From Sipunculus nudus (taxonomy: Eukaryota > Annelida > Sipuncula > Golfingiida > Sipunculidae), in assembly GCA_026874595.1 (NCBI GenBank), contig CM049311.1, positions 47,371,676 to 47,435,675 of the forward strand: a stretch of 64,000 nucleotides of DNA, given 5' to 3'. The notes under the pieces are model-generated. The model ran no database searches and was not told the DNA's origin. It saw only the letters and a list, made by a program, of their open reading frames with translations. This document shows, piece after piece, positions 1 through 14,000 of this stretch. Every line of letters begins with the position of its first letter. Positions within the stretch are counted from its first letter, which is position 1. A program made the position numbers and the translations under genes.

Positions 1-1011
1 CGTCCCTCTCACAAGACATTGCAAAACAGGAGAACATATGGAAAAATATCCTTGTTATAAGCTTTTATATGACCACAACGAAATTATATTGATGAATTCA
101 TTAACAGAGACTGTTTGCCAAATATTACAGAGAAGCCAACTCTTTGTTCTTGTAAAAAAGATCCCTCTTACTTTAAACACGTACATTTCATCATAAATTT
201 TTACTAGAAAAAAAAACATTACACTGCAGGATACACATACGATGTGTTAACTTAATGTTTAATTCAATTTTCAACGCATATAAACCTCGTCACTTCTTGA
301 ATTTCACTTCTTGTTAATATGATAGCAGCTACACCAAATCCAGCTGTGTTATATGCATGGTGCTGCAGCAAGCAAAGCACTTACACTTTACACTTTAGTC
401 TTTACTCGTAACGCAGGCTGTTATTTCATTTGCCATAAGTGTGCATGATATGTTTAATGTTTTCAGATAAAAAAAATCAAATATTTGGATGAACTGTGAT
501 TTGTTTTATTTAATTACATTTTCCCAAAGTAAAAACCATGCTTTAATTCAAGGCTACATAGATTTCATTTAGGAAATAGTGATTATGTTTTACATACAAT
601 TACATCTGTCATCCTAAGACCCGATAACTCCTACATAGATCTGGATGAAAGATTGTTATTATTCACGTGACATAAAATATCGATCATATAAACATAAAAT
701 CCATAAAATGTGGTAAAACCAAAGACACAACAAAAATTAAAGTAGTCCTAAACATGTTTAGGATAATGTAAAAAAAGGTGTATTTTAACGAGAATGTAAG
801 AATATGAGGAATCATGGAAAGGGGCATTTTAGGTTGTTGCAGGATTTTTAAATATCATGGTATTTTGGTGAATTCAAAGTGGAAATTCCTTCTAAATTCT
901 GAGGAAAAAGCAATAGAATTCGTCATAAGATTTTCCGCACGATGAGCATTTGTATGGGCATTTGTCTTCTGGCACGGTTTCTCCCTGCCCTATAGGGATC
1001 CCTGTAAACTT

Positions 1012-1040
1012 AAAGGACCCTGCATGAAATGCAGGCCTTT
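1012..1040. repeat. Short perfect hairpin
   Basis: An inverted repeat forms a 7-bp stem CCTGCAT/ATGCAGG around a GAA loop. It is extended by AAAGG/CCTTT after a 2-nt bulge. It could be the remnant of a mobile-element end; no partner end was identified. Confidence 0.4.
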
Positions 1041-2576
1041 AGGGGACTGGTCAGATTCTCGATTTCGTTCATGCATTGTAAAACCGCTGATCAAATCAGT
1101 ACTTCTTCTTGCGTAAATCGTCTTTAGAGACCGTTCGCGAATCATTTGATTGGTTCAATTGCCCAGTTTATAATTCTTGAAAGATTTGGAACACAGTTAA
1201 AAACACAAAATATGGCCTTTTTAAATTTTCTAACAAATCTCTAAAAAATGTCAAATTGGTACCTTTAAATTTGTACTGTTTGAGAAACCCTCTTCATTAT
1301 ACAGCGAAATGCCCCCCTCCCAACATGTGCTGCCCGGGGAGGACCCCCCCCCCCGGTACGCCACATGCTCGTGGTAAAGATGCAGTATTAGGACAATATG
1401 ATATATATATATATATGAATTGAAAAATCTAGACCATTTATACACTTATTCAACGAACGTTTCCTTTTCGACGTCGGGACCCTCAAGTACTTGTTTATTT
1501 TTGGCGACAATTACAAGGCAGACCATTAACTGACAAAAACTTTGTTGCGAGAAAAATTGTCTGTGGCTATATACAGCCTGACTGGGCTCCTCATACGTCC
1601 ACTTAACGAACCGATCTTGCAAGAGTTTGGTTACGATAATTTTGTCATTCGTTGTAACAAAATTATTAATTTATAAGTTAATATTTTATAGAACTCCGAA
1701 AACAGAATATAGATAACAACTTACGAAAAGATACATAATAATGACCATTAAATTAAATATAAATGCATGGGCATATTGTCATATGGTGTAAAGGAGCATC
1801 AATCACATGTAAAAGTCACTTTGAAAGAGTCTGTATGATTGCTCGGGAGATTATTGGGTCACCAGTTACTTCCTATAATGAAATGCATATGGACAAATTG
1901 TTTGAAAATACTAAGGGTTTAATGAAAGATGAAGGAGACCACATGAACTGTTATCATCATGATGGAACTCCCGGCGTTAGCGTCCCTACTCAAGCATTGT
2001 GTAGAGATCTTTGAACCATATTCTATCAATTTATGGAAAAGATATATTCATTTATGATAATAATCTAGTCATTGTTTGTTTCAACAATCACGTACGTGCA
2101 TTTCTTTATTTCCAAGTTATTTCAGCCTATCCTAGTCTGCTTATAATATGATCCATGTATTTCCTTAACCAGAATAAGGAGTCTAATATATATGTTCTTA
2201 TCTTTGCGGTATCTATAGAAAACTTATGCCACAGGTACATGCGTTATTAGTCTACTGAATGGTCTATTGCCGACAGGCCTTTCCTTCAGTCAAACAGTAT
2301 TTTGTTATCTTATGACAGCATATTTATTGATTAATCTTTATTTATAGTGCAAGGTTTTTGTTCTAGTCTTCCGGAAGAAACTAATCCTAAAATTGAAGGT
2401 ACTTGGACTATAAATAAAAATGTGTAGGATAAAACATACATTTTATCAAATCATCCGCAGGTATTTATAAGATATCAATTTGAAAGTGACCTAAATCATC
2501 GGGGCACCCAGGGCTAAGTGTCATCTTCAACATTATATTTTGTACTTACTTATAATTGTGTACCACAGTCTTTAGC

Positions 2577-2950
2577 AAGCCTCCCATCCACCGATTTTTT
2601 TTTTATGCTGGCCGATTTTTTTAAGCGGCCAGAATAATCTACAAATCTCGCCGGCCGGTGATAGCCCGCACACCTACCGATTTTTTACCGCAGATCACCA
2701 GATTTCTCCGGTCATTTTGGTCTCTTCTGATTTCGTCTCAAGGATTATCAATGGCATAAGAAACGATGGAAAGAATGCAATGTAGGTTGAAAATCAGCCG
2801 ATTCTTTTCGGTTCCGTCATCACATCTACCAAATTTTCTGGCTGGATAAGAATCGGCCGATAAATCTTTGACATTGTCAAGAATTTTTGCAGCCGATTTT
2901 TCCTGCCAGATTAAAAAAAAATTGAAAAAATATGTAGACAGGAGGCCAGC
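2577..2950. mobile_element. Candidate old MITE, about 370 bp
   Basis: The ends are imperfect inverted repeats: CAAGCCTCCCATCCAC on the left, and CTGGCCTCCTGTCTAC read inward from the right. A possible 6-bp direct repeat CTTTAG flanks both ends. The interior is rich in CCGATTTTTT runs and has no coding capacity. Family unknown; could be chance in low-complexity sequence. Confidence 0.35.
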
Positions 2951-3979
2951 TTTAGAAACAAAGTCTAGACAAGTTCGGTTAAGGTTTCTCGAGATACCTG
3001 AACGGAGTTTGCTGGTATATACTTTCCAAGTTAAGGAAAAAAACACAGGTTTTATACCACAGAATTGAAGCTATAAAATGTTTCATCCTTAGCAAACCAT
3101 AATAACCAATACAAATATTTTTAGCAGATATTATTGAAAAAATCTGGCTGAATCAGCCATCCTATTGAAATATATTTTGATAAAAATAAATGAATAAATA
3201 ACACCAGGAAAGTACAAACAGGTATAATATCCTTAGAAAACAGGAAAGGGTCAGATAACTGTGGCCTAGATTAAGCCTTTTTCTTATAGATGAGCGTCAA
3301 TGTGCATGCGGTATAACATTTTGTTCGTCATAGAACTAGTCAAAAGATGGCACTACCATCTTACTAACATGCGCAGAGGAAATGTTTGGCATATTTGGAA
3401 AACCTCACGCGACCGTTGCCTTTTGGAAGCCAACGGATTCGGCCCAGGTTGTTCCGAGTGAGGTTTGGCTGCATTTATTCTGTGTATTCTTTTGCCACAA
3501 GCTGGTAAAGACATATACTATCGTATATTATATTCTTTATACGTATATATAGCAATAAAATATCTTACCTTATCTTGTATTTTTATGGTATGGTAATATC
3601 TAAATGTGTGCATATAACAGTATTTAGTGTAATTTATTTTGATTTTTAAATGAACTTTTTATGATTACTTTAGATTTACTGACTAAGTTTAATATTCTGT
3701 GTGATTCATTTATTTTTATGTGGATAATAAGCTGTCAACAGGACATAAATCCTGTATATTTTACGTGCATAATAAATATATTGTCTTATAATCTAAAAAT
3801 GATAAATTTGTAATCATAAATTTGCCGCCTATAGCGGAACATCTTTCCCATATAACAATTAATATATATGTGTGTTCTAAAACTCCACATTATTATTTAC
3901 ATATTTGAAAGCAATATACGCGTTGTATAATCTTAATTAATGATCAATTTGATATACCATAACGTTTAATTCACGTTAT

Positions 3980-4332
3980 AACTGAGTTGTTGACAGTAAT
4001 TAGCCCGAGCTTTTCACTTTTAACCCTGGCTGACACTCGCTGTTTGCGGAGCGATTGACACCGCTCAAGGAGCAAGATAGTACTAGGGTGTCAGTGGCGT
4101 CGTTGCCATAGAAACCAGAATCAATAAAGCTGGCGCGTGGTCCCTAGAATTCAAGGCAAACCTTGTTGGGTTAAAACTGGAACATAATGAGCAGCTTGGC
4201 TTGGATGTATTATGTTGATATCTCGATCATTACGTTTCAACATGTCGGCGCCCACCTGCCCAGCGGTCTGAGTATCTGCTCTGTTCTCTGTCGCTATTCC
4301 AAGTCCTCGGACGCTCAAAGTCACCGGCCATC
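3980..4332 (+). promoter_or_regulatory. TMEM181: Putative TMEM181 distal promoter and 5' UTR with X-box
   Basis: This stretch is richer in GC and CpG than its surroundings and lies directly upstream of the ATG of candidate first exon 1a (4333). At 4102-4115 it contains GTTGCCATAGAAAC, which fits the RFX X-box consensus RYYNYYNNRRNRAC at every position. I see no clear TATA box. RFX factors control many ciliary genes, but a single X-box match is only suggestive, and the transcription start is inferred from position. Confidence 0.45.
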
Positions 4333-4469
4333 ATGGACAATTTAGGATATGCGTTCCATACCCCGAGCTGGACGCTGCAGTTTCGCGGGGTCTTTGCTCA
4401 ATGCTGTGATCTTTGCAGCGAGTTCGGCCAGTTCATCGCTCCCACCTATAGACACGACAGATGTGAGCG
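4333..4469 (+). CDS. TMEM181: TMEM181 candidate first coding exon 1a
   Basis: From the ATG at 4333 an open frame of 45 codons plus 2 nt ends at the donor GCG|GTAAGA. Joined to exon 2 at 15009 it reads in frame as ...DRCERSVQMRLYALSK. The encoded N-terminus is hydrophilic to mildly amphipathic, has four cysteines and lacks a signal peptide, so it would precede the first membrane helix on the cytosolic side. Codon use and CpG content differ from the surrounding intergenic DNA. It could instead be the first exon of an unrelated short transcript, but matching phase, a good donor and position all favour TMEM181. Confidence 0.6.
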
Positions 4470-5011
4470 GTAAGATACAGAGCCTTCGGTCTTAGAGCAG
4501 TGTTATTTAGAGACTGATGTTCCATTTGTGTTAACGGAATAAATATGTAGCAATATTGTCTTACACCGTGCACCATTCAGTGTGTAGCTCATATACAATA
4601 CCATGCAGCATAAATCACTGTTTTCCTCTAGAGTAGCTGCACGTACTATCTTATAAATTAAGTTCCGGTAGTAAATTAAACTACAGTCGAACCTCTATAA
4701 TGTGGGCACCCTTGGGACTGGACAAAAGTGCCCACTTTATAGAGGTGCCCACTATATGGTGGTAATGGCCAACACATAGAGTGCTTCCCTCTGGTTTGAT
4801 AAATTGCTATAATTACTCATGTTTTGAGATTAATAAATTAACTTATTTCATGTATAATCTCTCTTTATTTAATGATAAAAATTTTCAGTGACTTCTTTTT
4901 TAATTTTTAAGAAATTTGTTAGAAAATTTGTATTTTATTACATAAAAGTATGGACAAAAAATAAGCACAATAAAAAGAAGCTGTGTGCAAATGGTCTATA
5001 AGATAGCTAAA

Positions 5012-5080
<69 letters not shown>

Positions 5081-8000
5081 ATTTTTTTTATATTTTATAA
5101 GCACAAAATGGCAAAGCAGCAAGCGATTTTTTGCACTGCCATGGGAAGTAATATTTCTAAATAATATATTCTTTGAAATCTAGTCATTTTCTGATACAAA
5201 AATACACAAGTAAAAGTAAAGACAGTACGTCACTAATCTAAGTACTACCATCTTGGGAAAACGTTCTATATAAAGTTGACAAGTAAGTAAAACATAAAAA
5301 AAATCATCCAGTCACTGAAAGTCCATAAAACATAGTCCATTTATCTGTGTCCCCTCTTCACAGAGTATTAATCGGGTTAATGAACAGGGCTTCCTTCCAC
5401 TCTTGGTAGCCCCCCCCCCCAAAAAAAAAAACAAATATTAATTCATTAGCACAGGGCAATCTAGTCTGGGGTTGATCTCTGACTTGAGCCGGTGCAGGCA
5501 TGTTAATCTAATTAGTATGCATGCATCCCAAGCTAAGTCTTGAGTCAAGTAGATTATAATCATTATTATGCAATGTTAACTTGTACACCCCTAAATTTTG
5601 TTCATTTGTTTTGATTGTTTTTATTAATATTTTTAAATATTAATTATTATTAATGAATAATTAAGAATTAATATTATCTTAATAACTTTAAAACTGCTAT
5701 AAAGAAGGCTTACAAAAATGCTGCAAGGAGATAGTTCAACCTTGAAAATCTGTGAAGTTCCCACATAAGCTCAGGAAAATTGCCCTCTTTACAGAATATA
5801 GAGGTGTCCACATTAGCTAAACATAATAAAGAGAAGAAAAAACGGGACTGCCCAAAAGTGCCCACTTTATAGAGGTGCCCACTAGGAGAGGTTCCACTGG
5901 TACCATATTGGTTGCTCTACTGATTGAAAAATAACTGGTATTATAATAAAATGGTGCAGTGGAAGTATTATATAGAGACACGCGTCTGCATGTGTGTCTC
6001 TATATAAATATACACACGTCTAAAGTTTATATGCACTAATTATATGTATAAAAACTTGACCAAGGGGACTAACATGTAAGCATGACTATGAGATACAATG
6101 GCGGTCGACCAATAATTAAACGAGTCAAAGAACACAGACATAACCGCCTATGCCGGACCACCTCTATATATAGTAGATCTCATCTTAATCGACGGTGTAT
6201 ACTACAGTACAAGATGTGTATTACAGCTGTACAAACGGACAACAATAGGATCTGTATACTATTTATATTTTAGTCCGGGGGAACCTAAACACTTTACCCA
6301 TTCTTCCTGGCTTCCCATCACGAAAAAATCAAACAAACAAAAAACCACGCTGATGGATGGATAAATATACAAACTTAAAGGAGGAGAGTGCATGAAAAAT
6401 AAAAGTATAAACTCCATTTAATTACATATAATGGACCTCTTCTTTGGGAACATACGTACGTTTAGAACTTAATTTAATCTTAAATGATATAACAACCTTG
6501 ATAAACACAAGCAAAAATGATGATCCGGAGAAACCTCCCCGAACGATCTTGGATGCGACTTGAATGCCCACGGGGATACCAGTTTATAAAACACGATACT
6601 TGTAAGGTAACATCTCTAGCAAAAGGAAAGAAAAATCAGTCAAAGAACTGCTTTAATTTCATATATATATTTAACCAATAACATAAATGATATTCAAAAC
6701 GTAGAAACTAGTTTTATTTTGTTATATATATTGATAGAGATGAACTTATTTTCCAGATTTATAATATATTTGAAAAAAATGGTAAAAAAATAAGCAGGTT
6801 ATTCTAAACGCTCAAGTGTGCATGATGCACTTTTTATGGCTCATTTTAAACCAAATGAGAAAATCACCAGACAGTTTTGTCTGCTCATCTACAACGCCTC
6901 CTCATTTAAAACTGAATTTTAATATTTTTAAATGTTAGAATATATTTAAATTCATAAGATATAGGAGAAAGAAGCATCGACTATGAGCAAACAAAAAAAA
7001 TGTGGAGATGAAATTTGGCTTGCTCTTAGGGCTGCGGGTAGCTCATTTTTTTTTCTCGCCAATGTTCAGTTGTAAATAATAATAATAATAATAATAATTA
7101 TAAAAATAGTTTATAAAGCCTTCAGAAGAAGAGTACATGTACATAAAACACAATAAAATATAAAGTAATAAGAACAGTGAAACCACAGATAAGACACCGT
7201 ATTATACATAAAATCAATATATTAAAATGGTGTCAGAAGCATATTTAAGATATATTTATTATAAGGGGCGTGACTGACCAATAACTGCCGGACGGTATCC
7301 GACACTCCATCATTTACATCATATTATAATTCCTTTTTTAGGCCTACCCTTTGCTTGTACCCCTTATCAAAAATATATTTGAGAAAACTTATACCATATT
7401 TCAAACACGTTTCTTTTGATCTTGCAATGAGATCAGAATGACTATACAGTTTGCCACAAGCATGCATATTCAGTAAATATGTATAAAAAGGCCTGGCGCG
7501 AGAGTTATTGCTAAAGATGGCGAATAATACTTGGAGAGACAAGCCATAGTTACTTATATACCATTATGATGATGTATCCTTCATGGAATCTAATACTTAT
7601 AAAAGGAATTCGGTTCACGTCTGTTCGCAATGTTCTCTAAAACCGCGTGATGTACAATACTGTGCCATACATCATTTTAAAGGTTATTATCCACGCAGTG
7701 ACATAGGCCATATGAAAATAAATAATTTTCAATGTATATATAATTTTGAGTGATTTTTCTGGGGTTTTTTTTCTTACTTGCACGGAGGTTAGACCGAGCA
7801 CAGCCGAACTGCCTTCGGCAATGACCATCGTGCTTCGTGGTCACTCAACCTCAAACACTACTATTGTTCATATGAATGACACTTGCTTTCAGTCAGCTAG
7901 GGATCTGATCGAGCTATTCAGGGCTTATATATGAACGATGCTTTCACCCACGTACGTTGTCAGTAAAAGAGAAAAACGCATGTTTCTCGCCTTATGAAAT

Positions 8001-11000
8001 GGAGAGTTCAACCCAGGAGGATTAATGACAAAACCTAATTCAAGGTCCCAGTTTCAGGAACAGTGGTGGGGTGTGGTGGGGGTGGGGTGGAGTGGTGTCG
8101 GGGGTTTCAGGCCTCAAAATTTGTCTGATATACGATGAAAGAAAATGGGATACGGCCCTCTGCATGGAGTCCGTTGGGTCAGCTTTTGCATATTTCTTTT
8201 TCTTTCTTCAGGAACAGTTTCCTTGCAACGTACATTTAATAAATCTTTCATGTGTTCCTCACTTCAACCTAATCATTATATGTCTTTATACGATAGAATC
8301 CAGTCAAATATCATCGAAAACCTGAATGCCCCCGCGTCTCATTCCGATTCGCAATGTAAACATCATCACTGACCAGGTCTTCAAGGTAAACATTACGGGG
8401 TATGAATTTCTTGCCATGAGGACAGCCCCACAAAATAAATGTAAAAAATATTTATACATATCTTATTGAAACAGTTTCCCACTGAAAACCTATATTTTCT
8501 GTTATCTTATAGAATGAAAAATGAGCTAACATTCCACAACTCAGTTAATATATCTATCCAACCCCGGTAATAAGCCCAGTATACCGGGTTTATAAACTAG
8601 TATATTATAAACTTAAAACAAGTTTTGGAAGGATTTTAAATGAATGGGTTTTTGTCAGAGATGCAACCTAAAAACGTTTCAGTCTGTATATGGTTTATTT
8701 TTTTTTTGTTTTAAATGTTGAATACATCAGTTAGATGGCAATGTCTTTCCCAAATTGGGTTAATCATTTATATTATAATTTTCGTAAACATGATAATGCG
8801 GATGGTAATGTTATGTTAACATGGGTGAGTAGAAGTGTACAAGGTATTATTAAATATCTTAGATCATTAAGATGTGAAAATTTGTTTTTATAAAACGTAC
8901 TGCATGAAGCACAAAATTACGTAATACATCGTGTTTTAAAAATGGGCCTACCAATTTGTCATATCTGCAGAAATTGCATTTTCTATACTATAGAAATGTC
9001 TTCTCTTCAAATTTTGGCTACAATGGACATATTTGTTTCAACAAAATACATTCATGGCACTTTGCCACAATATTAACTGAGGCGGAAACAGGGTCAGCCG
9101 AACTGTGACAACTTGACGGCTGTGTCGAAGTAGTACACATTTCACCTCCTAGATGGCATACATGGGCTAGCTAGAGTTTGCTTGTTTCACACACTTTCAC
9201 CCCTCCACCCAACACTGACGTTAACAGGTTTGTAGAAAATAAAATTTTTAATTGCATTTTTATTTTTATAATGCAAAACAAGTTTTTGAGAGCGTCCGAG
9301 CATGGCAAATTAAAAGATTACGTAATTAGTCATTTTTTAATACACGTAATACTCAAATTGGTATGCTATTTGATTGCTTTCATAAAAGATGATCTTCTTT
9401 GAATACTTCACTGTGGTGAATGAGTCAAAATGTCATCACGATAACTATAACATCAATGCAGTAATGATGAGGTCGCAGAGCACGTGGGTTTGTTGACATC
9501 GTGGATCAAGTCTGTGCGCATGCTCACAGCCTGGCCCGGAAGTGTGTGGAGGCAGACTTGATCATGTCGACTAGTTTTCTTCTATATTAATAATATCATT
9601 TATTTTGGATCTTTGAAGTCATCAAACCAAAGAAACTTTCACAAAGATGGTTCGCGAGTTAGAACCGTGAGTATTTTGTGATAATTACGAATATGAAGTA
9701 GCTAAGCGATGATCAGTTTGGTTGACCAAGTTCTGCTGGTGATGACAGATGGGAATGCATGTCGCATCAACAGGTCCCCGCCCACGCGTATGTAAACAGC
9801 GCATTGGTAACTGTCAAACTTTGTATGTAGTCCGACCTCTCAAAAGGACACAAGTGTTTCTGTTTTGCGCAGTTAGCTGAACATACTAGATTATAAATTT
9901 GATAAACGTTAAAATTTAAAATCAAACAAATATTTTTTGCCTATTTTAAATTCAGTTAAAACTGTAACGTTAATGGTGTACCACTACCTATATAGTAGTG
10001 ATAAAATAAGTTTCTTAGTTTTCATGTTTAAATTTTTTGGGGTACATGTATGTAACAGTTACAGTATTTTGATACATTTTCTAAAGTTTTATTTCTATAT
10101 GACAAAGATGATAAGGTATGCAAACTAAGCATACTCTAATTAAATGCTGATATTAAATTAACTGAGTGTTATAAATGTTGAAATAATATCAATGGATGTG
10201 TACAGGAATGGAAATATATATAGCTCTTGCTGTTACTCCCTGTATCCACAACCTTGGCAGTATCATACATTTTAAAAAAGTACATTTATTTGCAACCAAT
10301 TCTGTTCTTGATATGCATAGGTAGTATATTTTTATAATCTGAGCAAGGCCACCTCTGCTGCAAACAGTACCTGTAAATTTCAAACCAAGATCACTGTAAG
10401 AAATACCAAAGTGTAACTTGATATGTAAGAATTTTAAATAACCAACACTAAAGGCCTGATAAAAAGGCAAATTCATAAACCACCTATGATATGAAATGCT
10501 AATTAAGTAAATGGGTTGCTTTTGGCAAGTACTTCTAGCAACTGATAATAATATAAGAATATAATTTATATAATTTTATATAAATTTATAATAATGTATT
10601 GACATCTAGGGTATCAAGGTTCTGCCGTGTCTACCATGAGCACAACATTTCTCTCAACAATTATGTACAGATTTAAATCTAGCCATTTAATGTGTGAAGC
10701 ATTTCATACACTTCTAGCTGTTGAGTTTGAAAACTGTGGACACAGCACTTGTATTATTATAAAACAAAGATTCTTTTCTGAATGAAAAACAAAAATGTAG
10801 GGTTAAGTCCTGTTGTGGTATAGGAATTATAATGCTTTTATTGAGGATGTGTTATAATATTAACATGACAATGAAACACAATGGTAACCACACATTTAGT
10901 TTGGTATAAATTGGTCTTCCAAATACTGAAATACAAGATGTTCAATGTTGCTTTTGATCTGCTCTGGTTAAAGGTATAAACCACTGGTGCAGAACATAAC

Positions 11001-14000
11001 AACAGTGATATTACCCAGAGTGACTCACAGGTAATGCACAGTATACCAGCAATAGTCCCGTGGAGTACAGTGTACCTTCTTGGCTGTCTGTGTCCCAGCT
11101 GTCACCCACAGTTTGTTAACCTCTCTTCACATTCATAGAGTACATGGGCTCTGTATAGATCAATCTGCCTCTAAGTTTAAGTACAGTATGAGAGTACTCA
11201 AATGAAGACATGTAATGATCAGAATATATAGGCAAAACTTTCTACTTTGAAAGTGCACTAAGCACTCAAAAATGTAATAAAATTTTACTTGTCAAAGGGA
11301 GCTAAATTGCAAATTTTCATGTAAATCAGTACTGACAGTACATAATTGTTAAGAGAAATAATTTGCTCAGGGGAACATAAATACAGGCAGGAAGGCCTGG
11401 CTGAAATTGAAGGATCCTTATCTAGGTTCATGTGTTGAGGTAATCAGTTTGTAAAATCTGATATACATGTTATAATTGATGTCACAGTTAGTTATTGAAT
11501 GCACACTGACTTATCATAAGTTTACATATGGTGAATACTTCAGCAGCATGTGACCTTACCTTCACCTTACATGGCTTCTTGTCAAATTTGTCTGGCTTTT
11601 ACTCTGCCATGTTTGGGGGATGGGGGGGGGGGGGGTCCTTGTAGGATGCTCTCTGACCCTTGTTTGCATTTACTTATTTGGCCCATATTCCCAGGTTTAT
11701 TTGTGCATAAGTGACCCTACATTTTTGAATATTTTTCTTGATGATATTCCTGAATCTGGATCATGTTCCAGATCAACACCAATCCATTCTATATTGGCCT
11801 TTTATTGAAATGCCCAGAAAATCCCATGATATGCTGTTCATGATTGCCTGAGATACATTGTTAACAAACACACAGACACATGAACAGGGATGATTACATA
11901 CCCTCCCGGCAGAAGCAATTAAAAATCTTAAGAACATAATTGGCAATCAGTGGCTAAAGAAATATGATAAGCTTAGAATGTATCTGCCACTTTGCACATA
12001 TGGTCAAAGACCAATACCACCACAGAGTTTTGTCCAATAGTGTTACCAGTATTAACAGAGTTACCTATTTTCAGTTTTTCTGTTCAAAATGGAAGCTATT
12101 TTCTTTCAATGTGTATAAAATTTAAAAATGGGTTAAGCATTTGATTGCTGATACATTAATATGAAATCATTCATGTTTTAAATAAGATTATGGACAGTTT
12201 AATCTAATGCAGTAAAAAACATTAAAACAGATTGATGGATGTGATAATGATAATTCTTCATATGAGATAAATCAGTTTACTCAAAGTCATTTACAGCAAG
12301 GCATCATCTTATTTGAAACCCAATACTGTATTTGATCAAATAAGTGAAACAGGTGCTTAACTAAATATGTGATGTATTTGAAGAATTCTAAAATCTATAG
12401 ATGGCCACCTATCCCCTTTAGTGCACACTTTTCAATTGCTGATTTAAATGATTGATTGTCATAGACATAGATAGTGATGTTGTACAAGATACAAAGTCAA
12501 ATTTAGATCTTCATCTTTTTTTGTTGTTTTCAAGAATATATGATGATTATGATTATTTATTACTGAATTAAATGGTAATTTTGGATTATTGGCACTTAGG
12601 AGCCATTAAATCATGAATGATGGGGGTGGTATATTAAGGTAGGGTAATAAGCTGGGTTGCTGTTTTGGCAGATGACAGTAATTCTTGTCTCCAGTGTGTT
12701 TTGGACTACATGGAATATATATCAATAATCACATAAAGGGACTTCAGATTCTTCTTATCATTTTGATACAGCGTGTTTGATTATATTGGTAAACTCATCA
12801 AGAACAGCTGCAGAGTTTACATGCCATCCATGCTTTATAATATGTGAGGGTTTGGTAAGGTTTCTTATGTATAATCAATGAATGCTGGAGTAAAATCCAA
12901 CCTGGGTCCACAGATGTACCATATGTCTCCAGGGCTTTTTATCTCTGCATCCTGCATTGTGTTGTCATGGTATCTTATTGATGAGCTGACAGCTGCTGAT
13001 GTACAGCATACATAAAGCTCTATGTGGTTCTGTGTACATGATAATCCTGTATAGATCGGTCAGTATCTCGATTTAATGAATATATAAAGATAGTTGGCAG
13101 AATGCTGAATGTTTTCCATCTTCAAACAACTGATATCCCAAGCTTATTGTATACTAAGAAAGGGACCTGTTTTATATACACAATTTAAACATCTTTTATT
13201 TTAAAATTTTGATAACTTTGAAATGTGGTAGGACTTTGAAATTTTCACAAAGAAATTTTTTACGCACTCACCTGATCTGTGAATTTCCTACACCAGACAA
13301 ATCCCGGTAACCTCTTATGATACACATTCACCTGGTTTGATATTTATCACCTCACTAGCTACAGAAATGTGTTTTTATTTTAGAATTTAAAAATAAATGA
13401 GAGGGACTTTTTCTTAATAGTAAATATTTAACTATGGAATTTCATTGATGTCTGGCATGTATCACATGACTAGTAATATTCCTACACACATAGTGTTATT
13501 CTTACACAAAAAGTTATCCATATAAACCATAAGAAAAAGTTAATGTGTAACCCTCTATTTTGGAACTATAATAATAAGTCCTAAGCCTGTCCCAAGGTAC
13601 TCATATACATGTATGATGTGGGGCTGAGCAGGTGAGGCATAAATTAATGTGAAAGGTGCTTGTCCTAGGGCAAAACAAGTGAAGGTGCAAAATTTATATA
13701 TATATATAAATATCTATAATTATTTATAATTTAGTTCTTAATATTTTAATTTTAGTATAAATTTATGTAGATAATTTTGGGTGAAAATAAACATTACATT
13801 GCTTTTGGTATGTAAGAATATGTCCAAGACCAGGCAGTGAAAAAAAGTTATGAGAAAAAAAAATAGTTTTGACATTTTCTTTGTATTGAAAGTAGTTCGT
13901 CCCTAGCATGGTATTGAAAGTAGTCCTGACACTAGCATGGTATGGAAATTAGTTCCAACACTTAGAATGGTATGGAATGACATACCAGGTTAGTTTGAAA

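Larger units (their letters stand above)
1..3979. other. Upstream intergenic region
   Basis: No exon or conserved protein could be supported here. The DNA is AT-rich with a moderate number of CpG dinucleotides. It contains a C-run near 1344-1354, a short AT microsatellite near 1401-1413, a hairpin at 1012-1040 and a candidate inverted-repeat element at 2577-2950. The open frame at 1763-2014 matches nothing I recognise and has no splice context. The stretch 3100-3980 shows only AT-rich sequence. Confidence 0.5.

Noticed and set aside
1763-2014. 83-codon + strand open frame with varied composition
   Set aside because: No recognisable domain, no splice sites or regulatory context, and flanked by AT-rich intergenic DNA. 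It could be a transposon relic, but I cannot support a gene.
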